DNA of 64,000 nt, from NCBI RefSeq assembly GCF_040782645.1, contig NZ_CP160403.1, positions 4,561,001 to 4,625,000 of the forward strand, read 5' to 3'. The translations under genes and the position numbers were made by a program. The DNA comes from Streptomyces sp. HUAS ZL42 (GTDB lineage: Bacteria > Actinomycetota > Actinomycetes > Streptomycetales > Streptomycetaceae). This document shows positions 41,476 to 51,214 of the stretch, one piece after another; the stretch's first letter is position 1; each line of letters starts with the position of its first letter. The notes beneath the pieces were generated by a model. The model ran no database searches and had not been told where the DNA came from. It was given only the letters and a program-made list of their open reading frames with translations.

Positions 41476-42324
41476 GTGGCGACTTTCACGGCTTCCGATC
41501 AGCTGTTGGTGATCATCGATCCGGTCGCCCGGCAGACGGACGGAGAGTCCGTACGAATCGTGAAAGACGTGCTCAGCGCGGGTGCGACCACGAAGGTCTG
41601 TCTGCCGGACGGCCCCGAGGAATTCGCCCGCGCACTGGCGCGACGAGGGTCTCGGCGGCCCGTGGTCGTCGGCGACGACCGGGCGCTGATACGTGCGGTG
41701 TCCCTGCTGCACCGGCAGCGGGAGCTGGCCGGATGCATGCTGTCGGCGGTGCCGGTGGGGGGTGCGCTGTCCCTGGCCGCGGCCCTGGGGCTGCCGACGG
41801 GGCCGGTGGCGGCCGCGCGGGCGGTGCTGGACGGGGTCGAACGGCGGCTGGATCTGCTGGTGGACGACAGCGACGGGGTGGTGCTGGGGGCGCTGCGGAT
41901 ACCTCCGGTGGGCGTGGCGGAGGCGGCGACGGCGGACTCCGGTACGGGGCGCCCTTGGCTGCGGACCTGTCAGTCCCTCGTACGGACCCTGGTGCCGTCG
42001 CGGCCTCCTCGGGTGCCCTCGGTTCCGGGGGCCGGGCCCTCGCGGCTGCGGGTGGAGGTCGACGGGGTGACGCTGGTGGATCTCGACCAGCCGGTGGAGG
42101 GGGTGTCGGTGACGCCGGGCGACTCGGGCGTGGCCGAGGTGGAGGTGCGACCGGCGTCGGTGGGAGCGGAGGCGTCGCCGTTGCTGGCTGCCGGGAAGAC
42201 GGTGACTGTGGCCGGGGCGGACTTCAGGTACCGGGCGGACGCGGCGGTGGCGGGCCCGGTGCGCAGGCGGACGTGGACGGTGTGGGAGGGGGCGTGGGGT
42301 CTGACGGTGCCGGTGTCTTCCTGA
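41476..42324 (+). CDS. Diacylglycerol-kinase-like protein, degenerate motif
   Basis: 282 residues, GTG start. The N-terminal half resembles the DAGK catalytic fold: LLVIIDPVARQTDGESVRIV at the start, RRPVVVGDDRALIRAVSLLH, then LSAVPVGGALSLAAALGLPT and AAARAVLDGVERRLDLLVDD. The GGDGT nucleotide loop is replaced by VGDDRAL, so lipid kinase activity is doubtful. The C-terminal half is beta-rich (LRVEVDGVTLVDLDQPVEGV). The family is usually annotated diacylglycerol kinase in Streptomyces and sits beside purA. Function uncertain. Confidence 0.75.
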   Translation: MATFTASDQLLVIIDPVARQTDGESVRIVKDVLSAGATTKVCLPDGPEEFARALARRGSRRPVVVGDDRALIRAVSLLHRQRELAGCMLSAVPVGGALSLAAALGLPTGPVAAARAVLDGVERRLDLLVDDSDGVVLGALRIPPVGVAEAATADSGTGRPWLRTCQSLVRTLVPSRPPRVPSVPGAGPSRLRVEVDGVTLVDLDQPVEGVSVTPGDSGVAEVEVRPASVGAEASPLLAAGKTVTVAGADFRYRADAAVAGPVRRRTWTVWEGAWGLTVPVSS

Positions 42325-42384
42325 GCGGTGTGGGTGAGCGGTGCTTGCAGGTGCCGCGCTGCTGCGGGCGCCGGCGGCCGGAGG

Positions 42385-42403
42385 TCCAGGGGCGCAGCCC
42401 CTG
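42385..42403. terminator. Hairpin after kinase-like gene
   Basis: CCAGGGGC / GCCCCTGG with loop GCA, a perfect 8-bp stem 60 bases past the stop. A second 6-bp stem (GCACCC / GGGTGC) follows. Confidence 0.65.
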
Positions 42404-42470
42404 GTGGCGCCCGCACCCGTGCCGGGTGCGCTACGTCAGAGGGACCAGTGCCGGCCTCGGGCTCTTCTTC

Positions 42471-42628
42471 GCCGGTACCGGTTCAAGACCTTCACCGCAC
42501 CGATCGTCGGCGGTGCAGCGATGCTCGCGGTGGCCGGCATCGGCTACGCGCAGTACCTCAAGCGGCGCGTGCCGGAGCGGTAGGCGCTGCTGGGGCCGAC
42601 GGTGCTGGAGGAAACCAAGGAGCGGTAG
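42471..42628 (+). pseudogene. APC-family permease C-terminal remnant
   Basis: The plus frame gives TFTAPIVGGAAMLAVAGIGY, then AQYLKRRVPER, which looks like the last membrane helix and basic tail of an amino-acid permease. The frame stops and then ALLGPTVLEETKER continues in another frame, the usual acidic end of such proteins. The rest of the permease is absent. Confidence 0.55.
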
Positions 42629-42652
42629 CCGTCCGGGAGTCGGTGGACGCGG

Positions 42653-43150
42653 TCAGCCGGGACCGAAGGTCTTCTCCCGGTGGATCCGCCAACGCTCCAT
42701 CATGGCCGCGATCTCGCCGTCGACGAACTCGAAGAAGGCGAGCGTCTCGGCCATGCGGCGTCCCGCGGGGGTCCGGGCGCCGAGACTGGTGACGCCCTCG
42801 CGCAGGGCGGCCTCCCAGCGCTTGAGGACGGCCTCGCGGTTGGTGAGGGCCTCGTACCACTGGTTGCTGTGCACCCGGTAGCGCTCGCGCCGCGAACCGG
42901 GCTCGCGCTCCCGGGACACCATGTGCTGCTGGGCCAGGTAGCGCACCCCGCCGGAGACGGCGGCGGGGCTGATCTGCAGCTGTTCGCCCAGCTCGGCGGA
43001 GGTCATCGCGCCCTCGTCGGAGGAGAGGAGCGCGGCGAAGATCCGGGCGGGCATCCGCTGCATCCCGGCCTCGACGAGCTGCGCCGCGAAGGACTCGACG
43101 AACCTCGACACGGCCTCCGTGTCGCGTCCGTCACGAGCTGCTTCCGTCAT
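42653..43150 (-). CDS. GbsR/MarR-type transcriptional regulator
   Basis: 165 residues. The winged helix is at residues 35-100 (MPARIFAALLSSDEGAMTSA, then LGEQLQISPAAVSGGVRYLA and REREPGSRRERYRV), a form common in GbsR-like regulators. It is divergent from an ABC exporter whose promoter carries a palindrome, so it most likely represses that exporter and itself. Confidence 0.88.
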   Translation of the reverse strand: MTEAARDGRDTEAVSRFVESFAAQLVEAGMQRMPARIFAALLSSDEGAMTSAELGEQLQISPAAVSGGVRYLAQQHMVSREREPGSRRERYRVHSNQWYEALTNREAVLKRWEAALREGVTSLGARTPAGRRMAETLAFFEFVDGEIAAMMERWRIHREKTFGPG

Positions 43151-43187
43151 GCGCTCATCCTAACGACGATTCATGCACTTCCTTAAC

Positions 43188-43203
43188 TTCACAAATTTCT
43201 GAA
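43188..43203. promoter_or_regulatory. Candidate GbsR-type operator
   Basis: TTCACAAATTTCTGAA is a near-perfect 16-bp AT-rich palindrome in the 73-base divergent spacer between the regulator and the ABC exporter. Confidence 0.65.
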
Positions 43204-43223
43204 AGAAGCGTACGTTCTGAGGC

Positions 43224-44120
43224 ATGACGAAGGCCATCACCGTCTCCGGACTGCACAAGTCCTTCGGTCGCACGCACGCGCTCGACGGCCTCGACCTCGA
43301 AGTCGAGTCCGGCGAGGTCCACGGGTTCCTCGGCCCGAACGGCGCCGGCAAGTCCACCACCATCCGCGTCCTGCTCGGCCTGCTGCGAGCGGATTCGGGC
43401 GCGGCGCGGGTGCTGGGCCGCGACCCGTGGGCGGACGCGGTGGAGGTGCATCGGCGCATCGCGTACGTGCCCGGGGACGTGACCCTGTGGCGGAATCTGT
43501 CGGGCGGCGAGGTCATCGACCTGTACGGCAGGCTCCGCGGCGGACTCGACAAGGCGCGCCGCGCCGAGCTGATCGAACGGTTCGAGCTGGACCCGACGAA
43601 GAAGGGCCGGACGTACTCCAAGGGCAACCGGCAGAAGGTCGCCCTCGTCGCCGCCTTCGCCTCGGACGTCGACCTGCTGATCCTCGACGAGCCGACGTCG
43701 GGGCTGGACCCGTTGATGGAGGAGGTCTTCCAGAAGTGTGTCGAGGAGGAGCGCAGCCGGGGCCGGACGATCCTGCTGTCCTCGCACATCCTGAGTGAGG
43801 TCGAGGAACTCTGCGACCGGGTCAGCATCATCCGTAAGGGCCGTACGGTCGAGAGCGGCTCCCTCACAGACCTGCGGCATCTGACACGCACGAGCGTCAC
43901 GGCCGAACTGGCCGGTCCGCCCAACGGGCTTGGGCACCTGCCGGGCGTCCACGACCTCGACGTACAGGGCCGTCGCGTGCGGCTCCAGGTCGACACCGAC
44001 AAACTCGACGCCGTACTGCGGTCGCTGAGCGAGTCGGGCGTGCGGTCGCTGACGTCGACGCCGCCGACGCTGGAGGAGCTCTTCCTGCGGCACTACCAGG
44101 ACGAGGTGGCGGCCCGGTGA
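43224..44120 (+). CDS. ABC exporter ATP-binding protein
   Basis: 298 residues. Walker A is [20 protein letters not shown] near residue 35; the signature is [18 protein letters not shown] (variant SKGNRQK for LSGGQ); Walker B is [19 protein letters not shown]; the switch His is [13 protein letters not shown]. The variant signature is typical of actinobacterial antibiotic-type exporters. It overlaps the permease gene by 4 bases. Confidence 0.93.
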   Translation: MTKAITVSGLHKSFGRTHALDGLDLEVESGEVHGFLGPNGAGKSTTIRVLLGLLRADSGAARVLGRDPWADAVEVHRRIAYVPGDVTLWRNLSGGEVIDLYGRLRGGLDKARRAELIERFELDPTKKGRTYSKGNRQKVALVAAFASDVDLLILDEPTSGLDPLMEEVFQKCVEEERSRGRTILLSSHILSEVEELCDRVSIIRKGRTVESGSLTDLRHLTRTSVTAELAGPPNGLGHLPGVHDLDVQGRRVRLQVDTDKLDAVLRSLSESGVRSLTSTPPTLEELFLRHYQDEVAAR

Positions 44121-45718
44121 CCGCAGCATTCGCCGTACGGGGCGCGGGGACCCGCCAACTGGCCGGCACCGGAACCCTGTTGCGCTTCGCCCTGCGACGC
44201 GACCGGGCGATGATCCCGATCTGGGTCGGCGTGAACGCCCTGATGGTCCTGTCCATGCCGAACACGCTCAAGGGCCTGTACGGCACCCCGGCCGAACGGG
44301 CCGACCTGCTGCGGCAGATGGAGACCAACGCCTCGTTCCGGGCCCTGATCGGCCCGGTCTTCGGCGACTCGCTCGGCGCGCTCACGGCCTGGCGGGTCGG
44401 CGTGTACGCGGGTGCGCTCGCGGCCGTGATGAGTCTGCTGATCGTCGTACGGCACACCCGGGACGAGGAGGAGAGCGGCCGCCAGGAACTGCTGGCGTCC
44501 GGGATGGTGGGCCGCAGGGCCTCGCTGACGGCTGCGCTGCTCGCGGCGGTGGTCGCGAATGCCGTACTGTCCCTGCTGGTCACGGCCGGTCTCGCCGGAC
44601 AGGGGGCGCCGGGCGCGTTGGCCTTCGGGCTCGGAATCGCGGGCGTGGGCCTGGTCTTCGCCACGATGGCGGCGATCCTCGCGCAGCTGACGGAGAGCGC
44701 GCGCCTGGCCCGCGGGCTGACGGCGGCGGTCCTCGGAGCCGCCTTCGTGCTGCGGGCTGCGGGCGACTCGGCGACGGACGACGGCTCGTCGGTGCTGACG
44801 TGGCTGTCGCCGATCGGCTGGCTGGAGAACCTGCGGGCGTTCGCGGACGAGCGATGGTGGGTGCTGCTGCTGTTCGTCGCGGCGGCGGTGGTCCAGGGCG
44901 CGGTGGCGTACGAGCTCGCCGGGCGCCGGGACGTCGGGATGAGTTTCCTGCCGACGCGGCCCGGACCGGCGGTCGGCCGCCTGGGCACGGCGGGCGCGCT
45001 GGCCCGGCGGCTGCAGCGCGGCAGCGTGCTCGGCTGGAGCGTCGGCTTCTTCCTCGCGGGTGTCGTCTACGGCGGGATGACGGAGGGTGCGGCCGATCTG
45101 GTCGGCGACAACGAACGGGCCCGGGAGATCTTCGAGCGGATGGGCGGGCAAAGCGGTCTGACGGACGCGTTCCTCGCCTCGATGGTGGCGATGCTGGGGC
45201 TGGTCGCGGCCCTGTACGTGGTGGCGTCCGTCCTGCGGCTGCACGGTGAGGAGACCTCGGGGCGGGCGGAACCGGTGCTGGCGAACGCCGTGGGGCGGCT
45301 GCGGTGGGCCGCCGGCCATCTGGTGATCGCCTTCGGCGGGGCCGCTCTGATCATGCTGCTGGCCGGTCTGGGCCTCGCCGCCGGCTACGGCAAGGAGGCC
45401 GGGCCGATCCTGGGGGCGTCCTTGGTGCAGCTGCCGGCGGTGTGGGTCGTCGGCGGGGTGGCGGTGCTGCTGTACGGAGTGTGGCCGCGGGCGGCGGTGG
45501 CGGCGTGGGGTGTGGCCGGGGCGGTGCTGCTGATCGGGTGGGTGGGGCCGGCCTTGGATGCGCCGCAGGTGGTGCTGGATCTGTCGCCGTTCGGCCATCT
45601 GCCGAAATTGCCGGGCGCGGAGATGGCGTGGGGGCCGGTGGTGCTCCTCACGTTGCTGGCGTCGGCGCTTGTGGGGGCGGGGCTGGTGGGGTTGCGGCGG
45701 CGGGACCTGACCAACTGA
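44117..45718 (+). CDS. ABC exporter permease
   Basis: 533 residues with about twelve membrane helices in two halves, GTG start overlapping the ATPase stop. The start [20 protein letters not shown], then [20 protein letters not shown] and the helix-rich [20 protein letters not shown] match the permease family often called exporter of polyketide antibiotics. Together with the ATPase it should expel a lipophilic drug-like molecule. The substrate is unknown. Confidence 0.88.
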   Translation: MTAAFAVRGAGTRQLAGTGTLLRFALRRDRAMIPIWVGVNALMVLSMPNTLKGLYGTPAERADLLRQMETNASFRALIGPVFGDSLGALTAWRVGVYAGALAAVMSLLIVVRHTRDEEESGRQELLASGMVGRRASLTAALLAAVVANAVLSLLVTAGLAGQGAPGALAFGLGIAGVGLVFATMAAILAQLTESARLARGLTAAVLGAAFVLRAAGDSATDDGSSVLTWLSPIGWLENLRAFADERWWVLLLFVAAAVVQGAVAYELAGRRDVGMSFLPTRPGPAVGRLGTAGALARRLQRGSVLGWSVGFFLAGVVYGGMTEGAADLVGDNERAREIFERMGGQSGLTDAFLASMVAMLGLVAALYVVASVLRLHGEETSGRAEPVLANAVGRLRWAAGHLVIAFGGAALIMLLAGLGLAAGYGKEAGPILGASLVQLPAVWVVGGVAVLLYGVWPRAAVAAWGVAGAVLLIGWVGPALDAPQVVLDLSPFGHLPKLPGAEMAWGPVVLLTLLASALVGAGLVGLRRRDLTN

Positions 45719-45727
45719 GGGGGCTCG

Positions 45728-46324
45728 TCAGTCGACGTACTGCTTGAGCTCGTCGGTGTCGAGGGAAATGCCGACGGGATCGGGGAGGGCGATCTCGGCG
45801 CCCAGCTTCTCGGTGTGGATGTTGCGGTAGCCGACCTCCGGATCCGGGTCGCTGTGCACCAGGATCGAGAGGTTTTCGCGGTCGATCAACAAGTAGACGG
45901 GGATACCCGCCTCGGCGTATGCCCGCGGTTTCTCCACGCGGTCGCGGTTGTGGGTGTCGGAGTCGTACGAGGTGATCTCGACGGCCATCAGGACGCCGTC
46001 GGGGTCAACCCAGTCGCCCTGGCGGTTGAAGTAACCCACTGGTGCAAGCACAGCGTCGGGCCGCGCACGACCCTTGCGATACGCCTCCACCTCCAACCCT
46101 TGGTTCGCGGTGTAGAGGGTGAGTTCGGGCCGGGCTTGCTTGCACTGAAAGACCAACCACATCGCGATCTCGCCGTGGCTGCCGTTCGTCACCTTTTTGA
46201 CCCCGATCCGTCCGCCGATGAACTCGAAGCTGACGGTCTCGTCCTCACGGGCGGCGAATTCGGCGATCCGCTCGAACACATCCACGGACAACTGGGACGA
46301 CTCGCGCTCTGCCATAACCGTCAT
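45728..46324 (-). CDS. Uma2 family restriction-endonuclease-fold protein
   Basis: 198 residues; GGGAGG precedes ATG 46324. It has the PD-(D/E)XK-like core: FEFIGGRIGVKKVTNGSHGE, RARPDAVLAPVGYFN (catalytic Asp), DGVLMAVEITSYDSDTHNRD (E-x-T) and the family ending KPRAYAEAGIPVYLLIDREN. Uma2 proteins are numerous in Streptomyces and of unknown biological role. Monocistronic. Confidence 0.88.
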   Translation of the reverse strand: MTVMAERESSQLSVDVFERIAEFAAREDETVSFEFIGGRIGVKKVTNGSHGEIAMWLVFQCKQARPELTLYTANQGLEVEAYRKGRARPDAVLAPVGYFNRQGDWVDPDGVLMAVEITSYDSDTHNRDRVEKPRAYAEAGIPVYLLIDRENLSILVHSDPDPEVGYRNIHTEKLGAEIALPDPVGISLDTDELKQYVD

Positions 46325-46411
46325 GGTGCCTCCCTTCGCAGGCAGGCACCAGCTTGACGAGCCGCCAGCGGCCATGGATCGGAATCGCTCGCCGATCAGC
46401 CGAACGGGTGA

Positions 46412-47632
46412 TCACCCCACCTCCACGCTCAGCCCCTCCAACCCCCGGATCACAAAGTTCGGCTTCCGCTTCGGCTCCGCCGCCAGGCTCAGTGCCGGGG
46501 CCTTCTCCAGCAGTGCGGTCATGGAGGCCGCCAGCTCGATGCGGGCCAGCGGGGCGCCGATGCAGTAGTGGATGCCCGCGCTGAAGGAGATGTGCGGGTT
46601 GTCCTTGCGGCTGAGGTCCAGGTTCTCGGGGTTTGTGAACACCGCCGGGTCGTGGTTGGCGGAGCCGAAGAGCATCGCGATCTCCGCGCCCCTCGGGATC
46701 ACCGTGCCGTCGATCTCGACCTCGTCCAGAACCCAGCGTTCGAAGAGCTGGAGCGGGGTGTCGTAGCGCATCAGCTCCTCGATGGCGGAAGGGATCAGGG
46801 AGTGGTCCTCGCGCAGGGACGCCAGCTGGGCCGGGTTGCGGAACAGGGCCCACCAGCCGTTGACCGTGGCGTTCACGGTGGCCTCGTGGCCGGCGTTCAG
46901 GAGCAGGACCGCCGTCGAGATCATCTCCTGCTCGGTGAGGCGGTCGCCCTCGTCGTGCGCCGCGATCAGGCCGGAGATGAGATCCTCGCCGGGCTCCTTG
47001 CGGCGGGCCGCGATCAGCTCGCGCAGGTAGTCGGAGAACTCGACCGACGCCCGGACCGCCTTCGCCGCCGTCTCCTCCGACGGGTTCAGCTCGTACATCC
47101 CGCAGATGTCCGACGACCAGGGGCGCAGTTGGCCCCGGTCGGACTCCGGGATGCCCAGCATCTCCGCGATCACCGCGACCGGCAGCGGCTCCGCGACGTC
47201 CGTCAGCAGATCACCGCCGCCCGCCTCCACCAGACGGGACACCAGCTCGCCGGCCAGCCCGTGCACATACGGCTTGAGCTGCTCCACGGTCCGCGGTGTG
47301 AACGCCTTCGACACCAGACGCCGGATGCGCGTGTGGTCCGGCGGCTCCAGGTCGAGCATCCCGTGGTCGTTCAGCACGTGGAACGGCTCGTGCTCCGGCG
47401 GCGGCGCCGTGCGCCCGAAGTCCTCGTGCGTGAACCGGTGCTGGTACGTCCGCCCCAGACGGCGGTCGCGCAGCAGCGCCGAGACGTCCGCGTGGTGCGG
47501 GACCAGCCACTGGTCGGTCGGCTCGTAGTAGATCACGCGGCCCCGGCCACGCAGCTCGGCGTAGGCGGGGTACGGGTCCGCGACGAACGCCGGGTCCCAG
47601 GGGTCGAACGCGAGGTCGGAAACAGGTGCCAT
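46412..47632 (-). CDS. Cytochrome P450
   Basis: 406 residues, soluble bacterial type. The oxygen-binding I-helix is AVLLLNAGHEATVNATVNGW near residue 240, with AGHEAT instead of AGxDT; the ExxR pair is AIEELMRYDTP; the heme loop is ISFSAGIHYCIGAPLARIEL (Cys ligand near 350). It follows the response regulator gene by 43 bases and may be part of that operon. Substrate unknown; no dedicated ferredoxin gene is adjacent. Confidence 0.93.
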   Translation of the reverse strand: MAPVSDLAFDPWDPAFVADPYPAYAELRGRGRVIYYEPTDQWLVPHHADVSALLRDRRLGRTYQHRFTHEDFGRTAPPPEHEPFHVLNDHGMLDLEPPDHTRIRRLVSKAFTPRTVEQLKPYVHGLAGELVSRLVEAGGGDLLTDVAEPLPVAVIAEMLGIPESDRGQLRPWSSDICGMYELNPSEETAAKAVRASVEFSDYLRELIAARRKEPGEDLISGLIAAHDEGDRLTEQEMISTAVLLLNAGHEATVNATVNGWWALFRNPAQLASLREDHSLIPSAIEELMRYDTPLQLFERWVLDEVEIDGTVIPRGAEIAMLFGSANHDPAVFTNPENLDLSRKDNPHISFSAGIHYCIGAPLARIELAASMTALLEKAPALSLAAEPKRKPNFVIRGLEGLSVEVG

Positions 47633-47675
47633 GACCGGACGCTAGCCCGGCAGCCCCCTCGCTGACCAGGGGGTC

Positions 47676-48350
47676 TCAGCCCGGCGTGACCAGGCGTGCC
47701 TCGTACGCGAACACCGCCGCCTGGGTCCGGTCCCGTAGGCCCAGCTTCACCAGGATCCGGCTGACGTGGGTCTTGATCGTGGACTCGGCCACCACCAGGT
47801 GCTCGGCTATCTCCCCGTTCGACAGGCCCTGGGCGATGAGGACGAGTACCTCCGTCTCCCGCTCGGTGAGGTCGCCGTACGCCGCGTGGGCGGTGGGGCT
47901 CAGGCGCGGGGCCTCGGACAGCTTCGAGAACTCGGTGATCAGCCGTCTGGTGACGGAGGGGGCGAGGAGGGCCTCGCCGGACGCCACCACCCGCACGCCC
48001 TCGGCGAGTTGGCGGGCCGAGGCGTCCTTCAGGAGGAAGCCGGAGGCTCCGGCGCGCAGCGCCTGGTACACGTACTCGTCGAGGTCGAAGGTGGTGAGCA
48101 CCAGCACCTTCGCCGTACTGTCCGCGGCGACGATCTCCCGGGTCGCCTCGATGCCGTTCAGCTCGGGCATACGGATGTCCATCAGCACGACGTCCGGGGA
48201 GAGTTCGCGGACCCGGTCCACCGCCTCGCGTCCGTTGACCGCCTCGCCGACGACCTCGATGTCCGGCATCGCGTTCAGCAGGACCGAGAAGCCCTCGCGC
48301 ACCATCATCTGGTCGTCCGCGATCAGTACGCGGATCGTGCCCCGCGTCAT
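47676..48350 (-). CDS. NarL-type response regulator
   Basis: 224 residues. The receiver begins IRVLIADDQMMVREGFSVLL, with phospho-acceptor about D58 in PDVVLMDIRMPELNG and the Lys in ASGFLLKDASARQL. The LuxR HTH is at 155-215 (LTERETEVLVLIAQGLSNGE, then IAEHLVVAESTIKTHVSRIL). It overlaps its kinase gene by 4 bases. Confidence 0.93.
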   Translation of the reverse strand: MTRGTIRVLIADDQMMVREGFSVLLNAMPDIEVVGEAVNGREAVDRVRELSPDVVLMDIRMPELNGIEATREIVAADSTAKVLVLTTFDLDEYVYQALRAGASGFLLKDASARQLAEGVRVVASGEALLAPSVTRRLITEFSKLSEAPRLSPTAHAAYGDLTERETEVLVLIAQGLSNGEIAEHLVVAESTIKTHVSRILVKLGLRDRTQAAVFAYEARLVTPG

Positions 48351-49699
48351 GCGTCACCTTCGCTCGCCTGGGGCACGGGCAGGAACACGGTCACCTCGTA
48401 GCCGCCGTCCTGCGCCGGTCCCGCCGTCATCTCGCCGTTCAGCATCGAGACACGCTCCCGCATTCCTGTGATGCCGTGGCCGGCGCCCGGCGAGGGCTTC
48501 ACCAGGGACGGCTCGGGCGGCGGGGCGTTGACTATGCGCAGGCCCAGACCGCCGAGGACGTACCCGATCTCGACGCGGGCGTTCGCCCCCGGCGCGTGCC
48601 GCAGGGTGTTGCTCAGCGCCTCCTGGACGATGCGGTACGCCGACAGCTCCACGCCCTGCGGCAGTTCGCGCACCGCTCCGGTGACCGCCTTCTCGACGCT
48701 CAGGCCCGCGTCCCGCACATTGGCGAGCAGCCCGTCGATGTCGGCGAGGGTGGGCTGCGGGGCGTCCGGGGCCTCGTAGTCCTCGGCGCGGACCACGCCG
48801 AGGACGCGGCGCAGTTCGGTGAGCGCGGCCACCGCGTTCTCCCGGATCGTGGCGAACGCGCGCTCCAGCTCCTCCGGCGGGTTCTCCACCCGGTAGGGGG
48901 CGGCCTCCGCCTGGATGGCCACGACCGACATGTGGTGGGCCACCACGTCGTGCAGTTCGCGGGCGATCGTGGTGCGCTCCTCGAGCAGCGTGCGCCGCGA
49001 ACGTTCGTGCGCGGTCACCGACTGCTGGGCGGTCACCTCCTGCGCGGCCTCCCGGCGGATGTGCCAGACGGTGACGGCGAGGAGGGCGAAAGCGGAGACG
49101 AAGAGCATCTGGGCGGTGTTGGTGGAGAAGTGGCCGCCACCGAAGAAGGACTCGGAGACGAAGGCGTAGGCCGCGGTCACCAGCCACATCCAGGCGGCCG
49201 TGCGCGGCCGGGTCCGTATCGCCACGACCGTCAGCACCACCAGGTGGGAGACGAAACTGCCGGGCAGCCACGGCCAGTTGGACCAGGTGGAGCCCAGGAC
49301 GGCGACGGCCATGGTCGACAGGAAGGACAGCCAGAAGGCTCCGACCGGCCGGATCAGCGTGAGCAGGACCGGGGCCAGGGCCAGGAGACCGCACAGCATC
49401 GCAGGTGTGCTGTTCCCGCCGCTCCCCCACGCGACGAGCATGGCCAGCACGCCGACCGCGGTCACCACGATGTGCGGGCCCCACGCCGCGTACTCCCGCA
49501 TACGGCCGCGCAGTCGACGGGCGATCGGCCCGTCCACGCGCCTGCGGGGCAGCGGGCGGTAGGCGAAGGCCTCGTGGAACAGGTCCTGCCGCAGCCCGCG
49601 CAGGGCGTCCGCGGCCAGCCGGAACTCCGGACTGCGCGGCTTGTACGGCTCGAATGCGCCGTCCGGCGGCGTCGGCTGCGTCTGGGTCGTCTCGGTCAC
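48347..49699 (-). CDS. HisKA_3 sensor histidine kinase
   Basis: 450 residues. Five or so membrane helices lie between residues 75 and 215 with short loops, so an intramembrane sensor is likely. The phospho-acceptor His is in TTIARELHDVVAHHMSVVAI near residue 247, and the ATP-binding domain has YRIVQEALSNTLRHAPGANA and GAGHGITGMRERVSML. It pairs with the downstream response regulator. The signal is unknown. Confidence 0.92.
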   Translation of the reverse strand: MTETTQTQPTPPDGAFEPYKPRSPEFRLAADALRGLRQDLFHEAFAYRPLPRRRVDGPIARRLRGRMREYAAWGPHIVVTAVGVLAMLVAWGSGGNSTPAMLCGLLALAPVLLTLIRPVGAFWLSFLSTMAVAVLGSTWSNWPWLPGSFVSHLVVLTVVAIRTRPRTAAWMWLVTAAYAFVSESFFGGGHFSTNTAQMLFVSAFALLAVTVWHIRREAAQEVTAQQSVTAHERSRRTLLEERTTIARELHDVVAHHMSVVAIQAEAAPYRVENPPEELERAFATIRENAVAALTELRRVLGVVRAEDYEAPDAPQPTLADIDGLLANVRDAGLSVEKAVTGAVRELPQGVELSAYRIVQEALSNTLRHAPGANARVEIGYVLGGLGLRIVNAPPPEPSLVKPSPGAGHGITGMRERVSMLNGEMTAGPAQDGGYEVTVFLPVPQASEGDA

Positions 49700-49786
49700 G
49701 TTCGAAACGGTAGGCGGAGGAGGGGGCCGCCGTCGTCACCAGTGAGGCGGGTCCTTCGGGATCCGTCTCAGGTACTACGGGTTTGC

Positions 49787-49846
49787 TCAGTATCCCGACG
49801 GCCGTACCAGGCCCGACTCGTACGCGAACACCGCCGCCTGTGTGCG
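49787..49846 (-). pseudogene. C-terminal scrap of a second NarL response regulator
   Basis: The minus frame ends TQAAVFAYESGLVRPSGY plus stop, closely matching the end of the intact regulator at 47676 (TQAAVFAYEARLVTPG). It lies upstream of the kinase gene, as if a second two-component regulator had been lost by deletion. The adjoining 49850-50080 minus frame is Ala-rich and open but not recognised. Confidence 0.65.
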
Positions 49847-50131
49847 GCACGCGCCGCCCCCCGCGGCCAGCGACTGGTCCGCGGCCGCGCGGTGGGCGTC
49901 GCCGTGGGCCGCGGCCAAACGGGACGCCTGCGCGGCGTTGGCGCGGTCGGCGGCGTACGCGGCTCCCAGCGTGGCCGCCGTCGGCGGGGCCAGGGCGGCG
50001 GGGGCCGGGGCGGGAATGCGCGGCCGGGCCGCGGCGGAGAGAGGGACGGATCCGGCGGTGTCGTCCGCGTCGTGCCAGGGAGCTCACCTGCGAAGCAGCT
50101 CCCAGGCATTACGGGTATGACAGTGCCGGTC

Positions 50132-51019
50132 TCACCACGCCAACTGCGCGATCTCCTCCACGACCACCGCGCACGCGTCCGCCGCCGGGTCGATCAGCGG
50201 GAAGTGGCCGACGTCCTCGAGGAGCGTCAGGCCCACGACCTCGCCCGACTTCGCCGCGGCCTCCGCGTACGACTCGGCGACCGCCTGCGGGACGACAAGG
50301 TCCGTACGGCCCTGCACCAGCGTGGTGGCGATGCCGGTCGGCAGGAGGAGCGCCGGGTCGGCGTACGGCCGGCGCTCGGCGAACTTCTCCGCGCCGCCCA
50401 GGAGTTGGTGCGAGGCGCCGGCGCAGACGTCCAGTTTCTCGGCGACCGCGAAGTCGGCGATCGGGGCGAGGGCGACCACGCCGCGCAGCGGGGCCGGGCC
50501 GGTGGTGCGCCAGGGGGCGTCGGCGGGCAGTACATGGCGGGCCGCCGCCCACAGGGCCAGATGGCCGCCGGCGGAGTGGCCGGTGAGCACCGTGCGGCGC
50601 GGGTCGGCCTTCGGGAGGGCCTCCCGCACGAGCGCGGGGAGCGCGTCCAGCGCGGTCGCGACGTCGTCGAAGGTGTCCGGCCAGCGGCCTGCGACGGGGC
50701 CGAGACCGGGGCCCCCGGGCTCCGCCGACCCTCGTCGGTACTCGACGTTGGCCACGGCGAAGCCCTGCCGGGCCAGGAAGTCCGCGAGCGGCGTGATGTG
50801 CAGGCGGTCGTACGGCGCACGCCATGCGCCACCGTGCAGGACGACGATCAGGGGGGCGGTGCCGCCGCCCGGGCCGGTCTCGCCACGGGGGGCGTAGAAG
50901 TCGATCACCTGGTCGGGGTGCTCGCCGTAGGCGGCGGTGGCGTCGGGGTCGACCGGCGGGTGGGAGAAGGCCGACTCCTCCTCGGCGGCGGCCCGGGCTG
51001 CTGCGGCGTCGTCCGGCAT
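50132..51019 (-). CDS. Alpha/beta hydrolase, probable kynurenine formamidase
   Basis: 295 residues. The HGGxW oxyanion motif (LIVVLHGGAWRAPYDRLH, about residue 62), the nucleophile VLTGHSAGGHLALWAAA (about 150), the acid in VQGRTDLVVPQ and the His in EDVGHFPLIDP match the arylformamidase type of the family. It is one of three same-strand genes with kynureninase and tryptophan 2,3-dioxygenase, so hydrolysis of N-formylkynurenine is the best guess. A repeat-bearing 403-base gap separates it from kynU, so co-transcription is uncertain; a general carboxylesterase is an alternative. Confidence 0.75.
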   Translation of the reverse strand: MPDDAAAARAAAEEESAFSHPPVDPDATAAYGEHPDQVIDFYAPRGETGPGGGTAPLIVVLHGGAWRAPYDRLHITPLADFLARQGFAVANVEYRRGSAEPGGPGLGPVAGRWPDTFDDVATALDALPALVREALPKADPRRTVLTGHSAGGHLALWAAARHVLPADAPWRTTGPAPLRGVVALAPIADFAVAEKLDVCAGASHQLLGGAEKFAERRPYADPALLLPTGIATTLVQGRTDLVVPQAVAESYAEAAAKSGEVVGLTLLEDVGHFPLIDPAADACAVVVEEIAQLAW

Positions 51020-51214
51020 GCTCCAACCTCTCAGCGACGAAACGTAATTGGACGGGGCGGGGGTGGCTGACCAGGTGAGGGCTCGGCCGTTGGCCGGGAC
51101 GCTATCAGGCCGGTGACGTGGGCGGACATGGGGATGTCACGCTCGGTGAGGTGTAACGGTTCTGCGGGTTTGTTGAGTACGTCCGTTTCGTCGTGACCGT
51201 GCGCTGGTGCTGCG

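Noticed and set aside
42341..42583. 80-codon plus ORF as a real small membrane protein
   Set aside because: The first half is repeat-rich and without SD; only the C-terminal helix looks real and fits a permease remnant.
45728..46324. Uma2 protein as part of a restriction or mobile system
   Set aside because: No methylase, transposase or toxin partner is adjacent; Uma2 genes are common singletons in Streptomyces.
49842..50120. Ala-rich open frames on both strands
   Set aside because: Low complexity only; no conserved motif beyond the response regulator tail.
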